A stretch of DNA of 32,537 nucleotides, taken from NCBI GenBank assembly GCA_937906475.1, contig CALCZA010000231.1, forward strand, positions 1 to 32,537, read 5' to 3'. The first letter of the stretch is position 1; each line of letters begins with the position of its first letter. This DNA comes from an uncultured bacterium (GTDB taxonomy: Bacteria; Planctomycetota; UBA1135; UBA2386). A program made the translations under genes and the position numbers. A model generated the notes under the pieces. It was not told the origin of the DNA, made no database searches, and saw only the letters and a list, made by a program, of their open reading frames with translations. Positions 7,270 to 15,112 of this stretch are shown piece after piece.

Positions 7270-8258
7270 GAATCGCGATCCTAGGTAACGGTGGTTTCGG
7301 CACGGCGATGGCGTTGACACTCGAACGCGCTGGTCATGCCGTTGCGTTGTGGGGCCACGATGCGAGTTACACGGCTTCGATCGCGGCGTCGCGCAAGAAC
7401 CCGCGATACCTGTCGAACGTCACGCTGCCCGATTCGATTTGCGTCAGCAGCGATGCGAAGGCGGTGCTCGATCGGGCCTCGGTGATTCTGGTTGCCGTGC
7501 CAACGCAGCACATTCGCCCAGTGCTATTGGGTATGAGCGGCGCGCTCGCCGGCGACGTGCCGGTGGTGTCGTTGGCGAAGGGCCTTGAACAATCGACTGG
7601 CCTGCGACCGTCGCAGATCATTGCCGAAGTGCTTGGGGCACCAGAGCGTGCCTTCGTGCTCAGTGGTCCGAGTCACGCCGAAGAGATCGCGCACGGTAAG
7701 CCGACCACGGTGGTGGTGGCGGGGCCTGGTGACGACGCGTTGGTCTACCTGCAAAACGCGCTGCAAACAGATCGCTTCCGCGTCTACCGCAATAGTGACC
7801 TACTCGGCGTCGAACTCTGTGGCGCGCTGAAGAACGTCATGGCACTCGCCGCCGGTATCGCCGACGGCCTTGGCTACGGCGACAACGCCAAAGCAGCGAT
7901 TCTGTCGCGCGGACTCGTTGAGATGCAGCGCTACGGTTTGGCATGCGGTGCCGACCCGAAGACGTTCTTTGGTCTAGCCGGGGTCGGTGACCTGGCAGTG
8001 ACCGCGTTCTCTCAGCATGGCCGCAATCGCGCGTTCGGCGAACTCATCGGCAAGGGGGAGACGTTGGCGCAGGCTCTGAAGTCGTCGCCCAAGGTTGCCG
8101 AGGGCGTTTGGACTGCGAAGGTCTTGGCCGCCGAGGTCGAAAAGCACGGCGTCGAGATGCCCATCGCGACGGCGGTATGGCGCGTTCTCTATGAGGGCAT
8201 GTCGCCGGAACATGCCGTGACGCAGTTGATGGAGCGCGACCCGAAAGCGGAAGGCTAG
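7266..8258 (+). CDS. gpsA: NAD(P)H-dependent glycerol-3-phosphate dehydrogenase GpsA
   Basis: A 330-residue cytoplasmic enzyme that reduces dihydroxyacetone phosphate to sn-glycerol-3-phosphate for phospholipid synthesis. The Rossmann loop GNGGFGTAMA starts at residue 7. SLAKGLE (102-108), SGPSHAEE (133-140) and LCGALKNVMALAAGIADGLG (184-203, with catalytic Lys189) are all typical of GpsA. The C-terminal helical domain includes GLAGVGDLAVTAFSQHGRNR. The reading frame is open well upstream (from 6894), but ATG 7266 begins the family's standard MRIAILGNGGFG N-terminus and overlaps the plsY stop. No SD is seen, as expected for a coupled start. Confidence 0.96.
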   Translation: MRIAILGNGGFGTAMALTLERAGHAVALWGHDASYTASIAASRKNPRYLSNVTLPDSICVSSDAKAVLDRASVILVAVPTQHIRPVLLGMSGALAGDVPVVSLAKGLEQSTGLRPSQIIAEVLGAPERAFVLSGPSHAEEIAHGKPTTVVVAGPGDDALVYLQNALQTDRFRVYRNSDLLGVELCGALKNVMALAAGIADGLGYGDNAKAAILSRGLVEMQRYGLACGADPKTFFGLAGVGDLAVTAFSQHGRNRAFGELIGKGETLAQALKSSPKVAEGVWTAKVLAAEVEKHGVEMPIATAVWRVLYEGMSPEHAVTQLMERDPKAEG

Positions 8259-8276
8259 TTAGAGCCGGAGATCCCG

Positions 8277-8357
8277 ATGGCTGCGGCGGGGTTGGGTCCT
8301 CGACGCCTCGTGGTCTTCGCTTCGTGCTTCTTCCTGCCGCTGGCACTGCCGCTCTAA
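8277..8357 (+). CDS. Possible 26-residue hydrophobic peptide after gpsA
   Basis: The ATG at 8277 is preceded by GGAG (8267-8270) at a good distance. The product is MAAAGLGPRRLVVFASCFFL plus LPLALPL-type residues: a basic start followed by a hydrophobic helix with one Cys, like a signal or membrane peptide. It begins 18 bases after the gpsA stop and overlaps the next small ORF in another frame. It could be a leader peptide, a small membrane protein, or the front of a gene broken by a frameshift into the ORF at 8324-8527. It could also be chance. Confidence 0.25.
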   Translation: MAAAGLGPRRLVVFASCFFLPLALPL

Positions 8358-8527
8358 TACGCGGCACCGGGTTGATGTTGGCCAGCGTGCTGATTGACTC
8401 CGTTGCGGCGTCGATGATGGGCGGGCGTGGTTGGTTCGAGGAAACCTGGCTGGATCCAAAACTCTCGGAAGGGCACCGGCGCGAGGCTGTGGTCGGGGCC
8501 AATTTTCTGGCACGATGCCAAAGATGA
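8324..8527 (+). CDS. Small hypothetical ORF overlapping the DPP-IV-like gene start
   Basis: The frame is open from GTG 8324 (67 residues) or ATG 8375 (50 residues, MLASVLIDSVAASMMGGRGW...). Its TGA at 8525-8527 overlaps the ATG at 8524 of the peptidase gene as ATGA. The same coupling is used at 2902, 7266 and 12034, so the arrangement hints that the ORF is real. The N-terminal part is hydrophobic and the C-terminal half is charged (FEETWLDPKLSEGHRREAVV). No SD or known family was seen. The evidence is mainly positional. Confidence 0.3.
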   Translation: MLLPAAGTAALIRGTGLMLASVLIDSVAASMMGGRGWFEETWLDPKLSEGHRREAVVGANFLARCQR

Positions 8528-10704
8528 ACCGCGCCTTGATTCCTGTGTCGAGTTTGTGCCTCTTGTCGATTGCCGCCGCGCAGGGGAAGCAGTTGGGGCA
8601 GATGGACATGTTCCAGCTGGACTACTTGATGAGCGTCAATTCTGAGGATCCGGTGGCTTGGCTAGACGCCGATAGCTACTTGGTCTTCGATGCGCTCAAG
8701 GGGGGACGCGGTGTGCCGAGTTGGTCGCGGGTTGACGCGCTGAGCGGTGATCGCACGAGCTACCTCGATAAGACGGCATTGCTCGCAAGCATTGGCAAGG
8801 GGGTTGGCGTGGGTGCGCTGGTGGATCCTACGGCCTGGACTTGGAGCGAAGACCACACGCGGTTCGTTCTCAACGTTGGCGGTGACCTCTACTCGTCCGG
8901 CCTCGATGGCAAGGCTGTGCAGTTGACGAAGACGCCGGAATCCAAAGAAGTAGGCGTGCGGTTCTCTCCGGACGGCAACAGCATCGCGTTCATCGCCAAT
9001 TACAATCTGCACGTGGTAGCGGCGATCGGTGGCGATGTGCGCGCCTTGACAACCGAAGGCCATAGCGACTTGTTCTACGGTCGCCTCGATTGGGTCTACC
9101 AAGAAGAACTCTACGGTCGAGGCGTCTTCCAGGGCTACTGGTGGTCGCCAGACAGCTTGCATGTTGCGCTGTTGAAGCTCGATGAATCTCCAGTCGAAGA
9201 GTTCGTGTTGGTTAGCGACGTGCCGGCGCGCCCGACAGTCGAGCGCACCCACTACCCGAAGGTTGGTGAGGCGAACCCGATTGTCGATATCGGCACGATC
9301 ACGATCGCCGACGGCAAGACGCAGTGGTTCGACGTGTCGGACTACCCGGCCGCCGACCGCTTGATAGTGCGCGTGACGTGGGCGCCAGACAGTGCCGAAG
9401 TGCTGTTCCAAGTGCAGAATCGCGAACAGACCTGGCTCGACATGCGCGCGGGCAGCGTCGCATCCGGCAAGTCGCGACTGCTGTGGCGCGAAGACAGTGA
9501 CTGCTGGGTCGAAGCCAGTGCCGAACCGGAGTGGCTCGACGGCGGTAAGTCCTTCTTGTGGCTCAGTGAGCGCGATGGCTTTAAGCACGTCTACAAGTTC
9601 GGCCGCGATGGCCAGCCGCAAGGTCGTTTGACCGAAGGCAAGTGGCAGATTAAGGAACTGATCGCTGTCGACGAAGCCGCTGGCTGCGCCTACGTCACGT
9701 CTGACAAGGACTCGCCGATCCAAACGCACCTGTATTGCTTGCCGCTCGCCGGCGGCGAGATGCAGCGCATCACGACAGGTCGCGGTACGCACGATGTGAC
9801 GATGGTTCCGGGCAACAAGGCGTTCGTGACCAAGTGGAGCGATGCGAATGCGCCCGGCTGCACCTACCTGCGCGATTTCGACAACAAGACCCTGCGGGAG
9901 ATCGCCGTGTCGCGCCCGCAACTGATGAAGCAGTTTGGCGTGACAGAGGGCGAGTTCTTCCAGGTCCCGACGCGCGATGGCTTCCCGATGGAAGCGATGA
10001 TGATTAAGCCTGCGAACTTCGATCCGACCAAGGTTTATCCGGTCGTGCAGCACGTCTACTCGGGACCGCACGCGCCGCTCGTTCGCGACCAGTGGGGCCG
10101 GCGCGACTTCTTGTGGCACCAGTTGCTCGCGCAGCGTGGCTTCATCGTCTTCGTCTGCGACAACCGTTCGGCGAGTGGCAAGGGCCGTGAATACGCGAAG
10201 GCTTGTTGGCGCAAACTCGGCCAGAGTGAGCTAGCAGACCTCGAGGACGCGGTTGATTGGTTGGCCAAAAAGCCGTTTGTCGATGGCAAGCGCATCGCGA
10301 TGTGGGGTTGGAGTTACGGCGGTTACCAGACGCTCTACAACCTGACGCACAGTAAGAAGTGGGCGGCCGGTGTCGCCATCAACCCGGTTACCGATTGGCG
10401 TCTCTACGACACGATCTACACCGAGCGCTACGGTGGCTTGCCGACGACCAACGCCGTTGGCTACGAGCGTGGCAGCGTCATCAACGCCGCCAAGAGCCTG
10501 CACGGCAAGTTGATGCTGGTCGCCGGCGCGATGGATGACAATGTGCACATGCAGAACAGCTTTCAGTTCCTGTACGCGCTGCAGCAGGCGCAGAAGGACT
10601 GTGACTTCATGGTTTACCCGCGCGTCCGCCACGGCCTTGGCGACCTGCAACAGCAAGTGCACTTGTTCACGCGATTCGAGAAGTTCTTGAAGGAGAACCT
10701 CTAG
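8524..10704 (+). CDS. Secreted dipeptidyl peptidase IV-like serine peptidase (S9 family)
   Basis: A 726-residue protein from ATG 8524, which begins a signal peptide (MNRALIPVSSLCLLSIAAAQ). An in-frame ATG at 8515 is the alternative; 8524 is preferred for the ATGA overlap. Residues about 60-480 are a beta-propeller (DPPIV_N) with DWVYQEELYGR, whose Glu194-Glu195 pair binds the free N-terminus of the substrate in DPP-IV. Residues about 500-726 are the alpha/beta-hydrolase domain. The catalytic triad is visible: Ser597 in GWSYGGYQT, Asp671 in AGAMDDNVHMQ, His703 in RVRHGLG. The family removes dipeptides, commonly X-Pro or X-Ala, from peptide N-termini outside the cytoplasm. The products would suit the POT transporters found further downstream (inference). 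Confidence 0.93.
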   Translation: MNRALIPVSSLCLLSIAAAQGKQLGQMDMFQLDYLMSVNSEDPVAWLDADSYLVFDALKGGRGVPSWSRVDALSGDRTSYLDKTALLASIGKGVGVGALVDPTAWTWSEDHTRFVLNVGGDLYSSGLDGKAVQLTKTPESKEVGVRFSPDGNSIAFIANYNLHVVAAIGGDVRALTTEGHSDLFYGRLDWVYQEELYGRGVFQGYWWSPDSLHVALLKLDESPVEEFVLVSDVPARPTVERTHYPKVGEANPIVDIGTITIADGKTQWFDVSDYPAADRLIVRVTWAPDSAEVLFQVQNREQTWLDMRAGSVASGKSRLLWREDSDCWVEASAEPEWLDGGKSFLWLSERDGFKHVYKFGRDGQPQGRLTEGKWQIKELIAVDEAAGCAYVTSDKDSPIQTHLYCLPLAGGEMQRITTGRGTHDVTMVPGNKAFVTKWSDANAPGCTYLRDFDNKTLREIAVSRPQLMKQFGVTEGEFFQVPTRDGFPMEAMMIKPANFDPTKVYPVVQHVYSGPHAPLVRDQWGRRDFLWHQLLAQRGFIVFVCDNRSASGKGREYAKACWRKLGQSELADLEDAVDWLAKKPFVDGKRIAMWGWSYGGYQTLYNLTHSKKWAAGVAINPVTDWRLYDTIYTERYGGLPTTNAVGYERGSVINAAKSLHGKLMLVAGAMDDNVHMQNSFQFLYALQQAQKDCDFMVYPRVRHGLGDLQQQVHLFTRFEKFLKENL

Positions 10705-10706
10705 CC

Positions 10707-11330
10707 TTGGCGACTGCGATTGCTGGGCCACTATCGCGGTTCTTCGCCAAGGACGATGGCGATGCCGTGCGGTTGCGCGCCGGCGTCGAAGCGTGGCGCA
10801 AGGATCTCGTCAGCAGTGTCGCCGAGAAGGTCGGTGCGCAACTTGCATGGGATGAGGCGAGTGACACAGTATTCGAGAGCGACCTCGGTGACTCTGGTTG
10901 GATCGCACTGCGCTTGTTCGCGTTCTACGCCGAACACTCGGATCTCGATTGGCCCGATACCGTGCCGGTGTTGGCCGAGTTCGATGTCAAGTGGCGCGAA
11001 GCGGCCGAGGACAAGTTCTCGAAGTCGCTTTATGGCCAGTTGTTGGCTTGCGAGATGTGGTTGCCGGGCGAGTTCCCGGTCACGATCCGCGCGCCGCGCC
11101 CCGACGGCGATGCTGCGGAGATCGGTTCACTGAAGGTGCTTGCCGATCAACTGCTGTGGCTCAACCAGCGTACGTTCCAAGCGAGTGTCGAAGAAATCGC
11201 GGAGTGGCTTGAGATGCCAGCCGAGGCCGGTGGCTTGTTCTTGATGGCGGCGCGTCGCGGGTATGCGGCATTGCGTGCCGCGGTTGAGGTGGCGCAAGCG
11301 AAGACGATCCCGTTGGTCGTCAAGCCGTAG
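10707..11330 (+). CDS. Conserved-looking hypothetical protein, 207 residues
   Basis: The start is TTG at 10707, two bases after the peptidase stop. AAGGAG at 10690-10695, inside the last codons of the peptidase gene, is the likely ribosome site although its spacing is long (about 11 bases). The product is soluble, acidic and mostly helical, rich in Trp and Glu (WRKDLVSSVAEKVGAQLAWDE..., LKVLADQLLWLNQRTFQ). It has no signal peptide, membrane helix or catalytic motif that I recognise. The arrangement indicates co-transcription with the DPP-IV-like gene. No function is proposed. Confidence 0.65.
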   Translation: MATAIAGPLSRFFAKDDGDAVRLRAGVEAWRKDLVSSVAEKVGAQLAWDEASDTVFESDLGDSGWIALRLFAFYAEHSDLDWPDTVPVLAEFDVKWREAAEDKFSKSLYGQLLACEMWLPGEFPVTIRAPRPDGDAAEIGSLKVLADQLLWLNQRTFQASVEEIAEWLEMPAEAGGLFLMAARRGYAALRAAVEVAQAKTIPLVVKP

Positions 11331-11371
11331 CGTGACAGCTTGAGTGTCGGCAATGCAAACTGTGGCAGCGC

Positions 11372-12037
11372 TCAGCCGACCCAATTAGTGATCGCCGCGT
11401 CGGCCCACAGTCCAATGCCCGCGCTTAGCGAGTAAACCCAGAGCGCGCAGATGATCCCGGTGAATACATCCAGCGTGTAATGCGCGCGTAGCACGAGCAC
11501 GGTTGCCGCTTCGAACAGGACGATGGCGATGCCAGCAGCTAATCCCCATGGTCCCCAGTGGCCAGCGAGAGTCGCTGCCCCGTAGACAGCGATTGCGGTG
11601 TGGCCGGAGAAGAACAGGTCGTTTGCCGTTCCGTATGTCACGAGCAACGCTGGCACGCCGGGATACCTCCACACCATTCCCTCGGGCGTTGGCAGCGGGC
11701 ATAGCATCTGACAAATCTGCCGTAGAGCGAACACCATCGCGAGCCCGACGTACGGACGAATGGAAACGCCAAAGATCGCCGTGCCCAGCAGGTACACGCC
11801 AAGCAGATCGATCACGAGCGACGAGGAAATCAGCAGTCGATTGCCGGCCGCCACGTTCGTTGCGTATCGCGCATGGATTCGCGCCGTGAGTATGTGGATG
11901 CCATCCGTCAGGGGCGCTTCGTTAGCGACCTTCGGCACACGCTTGGCGAGTACAGCTTGTGACCAGAACCAAATGACGATCCCGATAACGACGAACCCCG
12001 CTCGAACTGCGACTACTGGCCACGGAGCGATTGTCAT
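11372..12037 (-). CDS. PAP2 / sphingomyelin-synthase-like lipid phosphatase or phosphotransferase
   Basis: A 221-residue protein with about six membrane helices. The motifs match the PAP2_C group (sphingomyelin synthase and relatives): a polar LRQICQMLCPLPTPEG segment (105-120) like the 'R...LP.P' region of sphingomyelin synthases, NDLFFSGHTA at 139-148 with His146, and AHYTLDV at 185-191 with His186 and Asp190. The His-His-Asp set is the catalytic triad of this fold, facing the outer side of the membrane. The reaction could be dephosphorylation of phosphatidic acid or lysophosphatidic acid, or transfer of a phospho-headgroup; the sequence does not decide. Its ATG overlaps the stop of the upstream acyltransferase gene (12034-12037), so the two are coupled and likely act on the same lipid pathway. 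Confidence 0.8.
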   Translation of the reverse strand: MTIAPWPVVAVRAGFVVIGIVIWFWSQAVLAKRVPKVANEAPLTDGIHILTARIHARYATNVAAGNRLLISSSLVIDLLGVYLLGTAIFGVSIRPYVGLAMVFALRQICQMLCPLPTPEGMVWRYPGVPALLVTYGTANDLFFSGHTAIAVYGAATLAGHWGPWGLAAGIAIVLFEAATVLVLRAHYTLDVFTGIICALWVYSLSAGIGLWADAAITNWVG

Positions 12038-13272
12038 AGTGCTTCCACTGGTGTTGCTGCAGGAATAGGTATGCCGAGCATGGTCTGCAATTGCTCTTCG
12101 ATCGCAACCATCAGTGGGTCGGACTCGCCGCGCGCCAATCGGCTGGTGCTCACCTCAATGGCGTCGCCGACCGTGACGACTGCTTCTACCGGACCGTGCA
12201 CGCTCACCTTGCCCGTGAGATCTTCCTCGAACCGCTCTACCGTCTCGATGATCCGCCCTTTCGCGCAGCCTTCGGTGACGTAGTCGGGCGGATAGTGATT
12301 GAGCTGTTGAGCAAGTTCCGTGTCATCGAGCAATTGCCACAACCGCTCCCTCTCCGCCTCATTGAGATCGCCGTTGATTAGATCCGGGAGCAACGCCGCG
12401 CGCAGTCGCTTGACGCGAGCGATTGGATGGCCGTCCGACTTGCCATTCACCCAGTCTGCTTCCAGCGGCTTGAGAAGCGCATTGATCAGGTTGGTGATGC
12501 GCTCGGTCACCGTGCCGCTTTGGGTGTGGCCGAGATACTGAAGCTCTTTGAGCGCCAACAGCCCTACCCCAACCCGCTTGGTGCGCATGTGCAGCGGCAT
12601 CCCACGGCTGGGCCTCCAGGTCAGCCGCTCTTCGATTTCGTCGAGCATTTTCGCCGCCGCAGCATCGACGTCGAACGGGAAGGCATAGCGCACTGCGACA
12701 GGGTGTATGACGACCTTCTTGTTCTCTTTGGCCCGCTTCTTGGCTGCTTGTCTAGCAATAAGCGCTGTTCCTTCTAGCAGCGGGGAGATGCGATCGTTGG
12801 TTCGCGAGACGTGTCCTTCGGGGAAGATCGCAAGTGGGCGGCGTGCTGTTGCAAGGATCTGGATCGAAGTCTGAACCGCCTGCTTGTCCATTCCCTCACG
12901 ATAGATCGAGAACGCCCCAGCGCGCCGCAACAGGTACGCTTGCAGCTTGCTCCCCATGAACAAGTGCGCACTCGCTACTACAAAGAATGGCATGCCCGCG
13001 GCGCGCGCTAGGCTGCTCAATACAAATGGATCTTCGTCGCGGCAGTGGTTGGGAGCCACCAGCACGCCATGGCCAGCTGCAATCGACGCCCGGAGCTTCT
13101 CTGCGCCAACCACCTCGACCTTCGTCGTGCCATATTGACGACGTAGATAGCGCGGGAAGTAGAGGTTCAGTAACCGCGGCCAGATCGTTCCGTGGTACGG
13201 AAGGACTGGCTCATAGGGCTTGTCTGAGATAGCCGAGCCCGCACGCCGAACCGTTGGGTGTCGATTATTCAA
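12034..13272 (-). CDS. LPLAT/PlsC-family acyltransferase with long C-terminal extension
   Basis: A 412-residue protein. The N-terminal half (about 20-215) is a glycerolipid acyltransferase domain: NHCRDED at 75-81 is the HX4D catalytic motif (His76, Asp81), and IFPEGHVSR at 149-157 is the FPEG glycerol-phosphate-binding motif. The C-terminal 190 residues are helical and charged, with no domain I know. The start codon is TTG at 13272; no better start is visible before the conserved core, and there is no SD. The likely reaction is acylation of a lysophospholipid or glycerol-phosphate derivative at the inner membrane. The gene is coupled to the PAP2-like gene and lies 232 bp behind the GT-C gene on the same strand. 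Confidence 0.85.
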   Translation of the reverse strand: MNNRHPTVRRAGSAISDKPYEPVLPYHGTIWPRLLNLYFPRYLRRQYGTTKVEVVGAEKLRASIAAGHGVLVAPNHCRDEDPFVLSSLARAAGMPFFVVASAHLFMGSKLQAYLLRRAGAFSIYREGMDKQAVQTSIQILATARRPLAIFPEGHVSRTNDRISPLLEGTALIARQAAKKRAKENKKVVIHPVAVRYAFPFDVDAAAAKMLDEIEERLTWRPSRGMPLHMRTKRVGVGLLALKELQYLGHTQSGTVTERITNLINALLKPLEADWVNGKSDGHPIARVKRLRAALLPDLINGDLNEAERERLWQLLDDTELAQQLNHYPPDYVTEGCAKGRIIETVERFEEDLTGKVSVHGPVEAVVTVGDAIEVSTSRLARGESDPLMVAIEEQLQTMLGIPIPAATPVEAL

Positions 13273-13442
13273 AGCTAGAATAAGGTGATGTGACGGATAG
13301 GAAAATCAGAGGCCCATGGTAGGCCCTGGGCCATGCAGAGCACAGGTGAAAGAGGTCGCACAGGGGTGTCGCAAGGCAGCCAGTGAACGGCGTATCAGTG
13401 ACGCCCTCGCGCAGCCTTCTGCGGGCCAAGAGGTTGCTGTGC

Positions 13443-13470
13443 GCCGTCCCGGTGACTGGGCCGTCCCGGT
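13443..13470. repeat. Direct repeat of 11 bp in the gap upstream of the acyltransferase
   Basis: GCCGTCCCGGT occurs at 13443-13453 and 13460-13470. The same gap also has GGCCCA and TGGGCC arms near 13310-13332 that could form a hairpin. No gene is visible in this gap. Confidence 0.4.
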
Positions 13471-13504
13471 CGATTCGTCCCCGGGCGTGCGTTGTCGAAT
13501 GCGT

Positions 13505-14890
13505 CTAGCTGCCAGGACCTGGTCGTTGTCGCCAACACGCGGCCAGCAGCGCTGGCAACAACATGCCAGCCGACAGTTCTAAGATTCCATGCGGCGAGTC
13601 GTAGCTTCGCATGCTGACCCAGGCCAGATAGCCGAGCGGTGACAGCATCGTCGCCCACCAGGCGAATCGATACAGGAAGCCGTGGCCGGCAAGTAGCGCG
13701 AGCGGGATCCACCAGATGTGGTACCAGGAGCGGAAGCCGCCGAGTCCGAAGCACACCATCGCAGCAAGACATGCAGCGCAGACGACCACGAAGACCCGCG
13801 GTTCGGGGCGCCGCCACAAATGGACAGCAGCAGCCAGAATCACGATCACGGTAACGATGCGGCCACCGGTCAATGCCGTCGCGATGTCGACATCGAAGAG
13901 CGCGGCCGCGAACGAGACCGGGGTCACTCCCGTGACGCCGGACTGGCGTCGGATGAAGTCGAGCGAGTCAGGTTCGGTGAAGAACCGCCAGTAGTAGAAG
14001 GCGAGCACGACCACCGCGCCGAAGCCGCCCATCAGCAGCGCGGTTAGTCGTCGCTGTCGCGCGGCTGAGACCAACACAATCGGTGCAACTAGCACCGGGA
14101 TGATCTTGATCAAGACGCCCATGCCGAGTGCGAAAGTGCCCACTGCGACTCGGCCGACAAGCATGGCGCGCACGGCGACTAGCAGCGCCAGCAACATCAA
14201 CGGTTCGTTGTGCGCCTGTGCAATACCCTCGTTCAGCAGTAGCGGATTCCACAGCACACCAAGGAAGATCACATCCTGGTCGGCGGGCCGCAGCACGGCG
14301 CAGATGCTGCGTGCAGTTAGTGCCGAGAGGATCAGGGAGCCAGCGAAGATCGTTTTGAACAGCGCGCATGCCAGCAACATCTCGGCCCGAAGTGGCAAGA
14401 ATGAGAACTGGTGTGCGATCCAGGCAACCAAGCCCTGCAGGTCGGCAATCAGCGGGCCATACGGCAACGGAAACTGCTTCCACCCCGCGTCGCCGAACGC
14501 GACGAACGGATCCTCGGGAAAGTCGGCCGCCATCTGCACGTAGGGATTGCCGCCGTGCAGGGACAGAATGCGTCCGCGCATCACGTAGTCGACGACATCC
14601 TGCGATAAGAAGTTCGGCACCAATACGGCAACGGCCAGTATCGGTAGGCTCAGCAGCAACAGTCGTCGCAAACCCGGTGACTCTTCGCGCACCGCCGCCA
14701 TTCCGCGCAGCCAACTCAGGGCACCGAACCAGGTGAAGCCGAGCAGGCAGAGAGTCTCGACTCCGTGCATTACCCAATACAGCGATCCACCCCAGAAGTA
14801 GTTGTGGCGCACACCCGCAACCAGCAGCAGCGCCATCGAAAACACGCCGGTTAGAGCTGCTTTGGAAAGCGTTGATTGAGTCGCGGGCAT
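13505..14890 (-). CDS. GT-C fold polyprenol-dependent glycosyltransferase (MptB/GT87-like)
   Basis: A 461-residue protein with about eleven predicted membrane helices. After the second or third helix comes LSQDVVDYVMRGRILSLHGG (95-114) followed by NPY. This is the extracytoplasmic loop with the acidic catalytic residues (Asp98, Asp101) and the G-NPY motif of GT-C enzymes that use polyprenyl-phosphate sugars. NEGIAQAHNEPLMLLALLVA further on matches the family's 'HN' helix. Actinobacterial relatives add mannose to lipoglycans; here the sugar and acceptor are unknown. The product is likely an envelope glycan or glycolipid. The gene has an ATG start and no SD. It is upstream of, and in the same direction as, the acyltransferase/PAP2 pair, but a 232-bp gap makes a common transcript uncertain. 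Confidence 0.8.
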   Translation of the reverse strand: MPATQSTLSKAALTGVFSMALLLVAGVRHNYFWGGSLYWVMHGVETLCLLGFTWFGALSWLRGMAAVREESPGLRRLLLLSLPILAVAVLVPNFLSQDVVDYVMRGRILSLHGGNPYVQMAADFPEDPFVAFGDAGWKQFPLPYGPLIADLQGLVAWIAHQFSFLPLRAEMLLACALFKTIFAGSLILSALTARSICAVLRPADQDVIFLGVLWNPLLLNEGIAQAHNEPLMLLALLVAVRAMLVGRVAVGTFALGMGVLIKIIPVLVAPIVLVSAARQRRLTALLMGGFGAVVVLAFYYWRFFTEPDSLDFIRRQSGVTGVTPVSFAAALFDVDIATALTGGRIVTVIVILAAAVHLWRRPEPRVFVVVCAACLAAMVCFGLGGFRSWYHIWWIPLALLAGHGFLYRFAWWATMLSPLGYLAWVSMRSYDSPHGILELSAGMLLPALLAACWRQRPGPGS

Positions 14891-15052
14891 CGCCTCAAAC
14901 CATACCGCCGGTTTCCGAGTGCGCGTACGTCAGATCGTGCTTTGCACCGTTCGGCGGCGCGTCCCGCCGGCCAGAGTTCTCGGGCTCTTGAGGCGATCCA
15001 GAAGCCTGAAGGCAAGGCGCAGGTTGGCCTGCACCAGCTATTCGAAGTCCAC

Positions 15053-15075
15053 GGATTCGTCTTTGGCACGAATCC
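15053..15075 (-). terminator. Perfect 8-bp hairpin downstream of hrpB
   Basis: GGATTCGT (15053-15060) pairs with ACGAATCC (15068-15075) around a 7-base loop. It lies 37 bases beyond the hrpB stop codon, in its direction of transcription. There is no T-run after it. Confidence 0.4.
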
Positions 15076-15112
15076 AAGCACTGGCTCGAGAGGAGTCCAG
15101 TGACGCTGCTTG

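Noticed and set aside
8662..10119. 485-codon minus-strand ORF opposite the S9 peptidase
   Set aside because: It is an antisense shadow of strongly biased GC codons; the peptidase frame has complete catalytic motifs.
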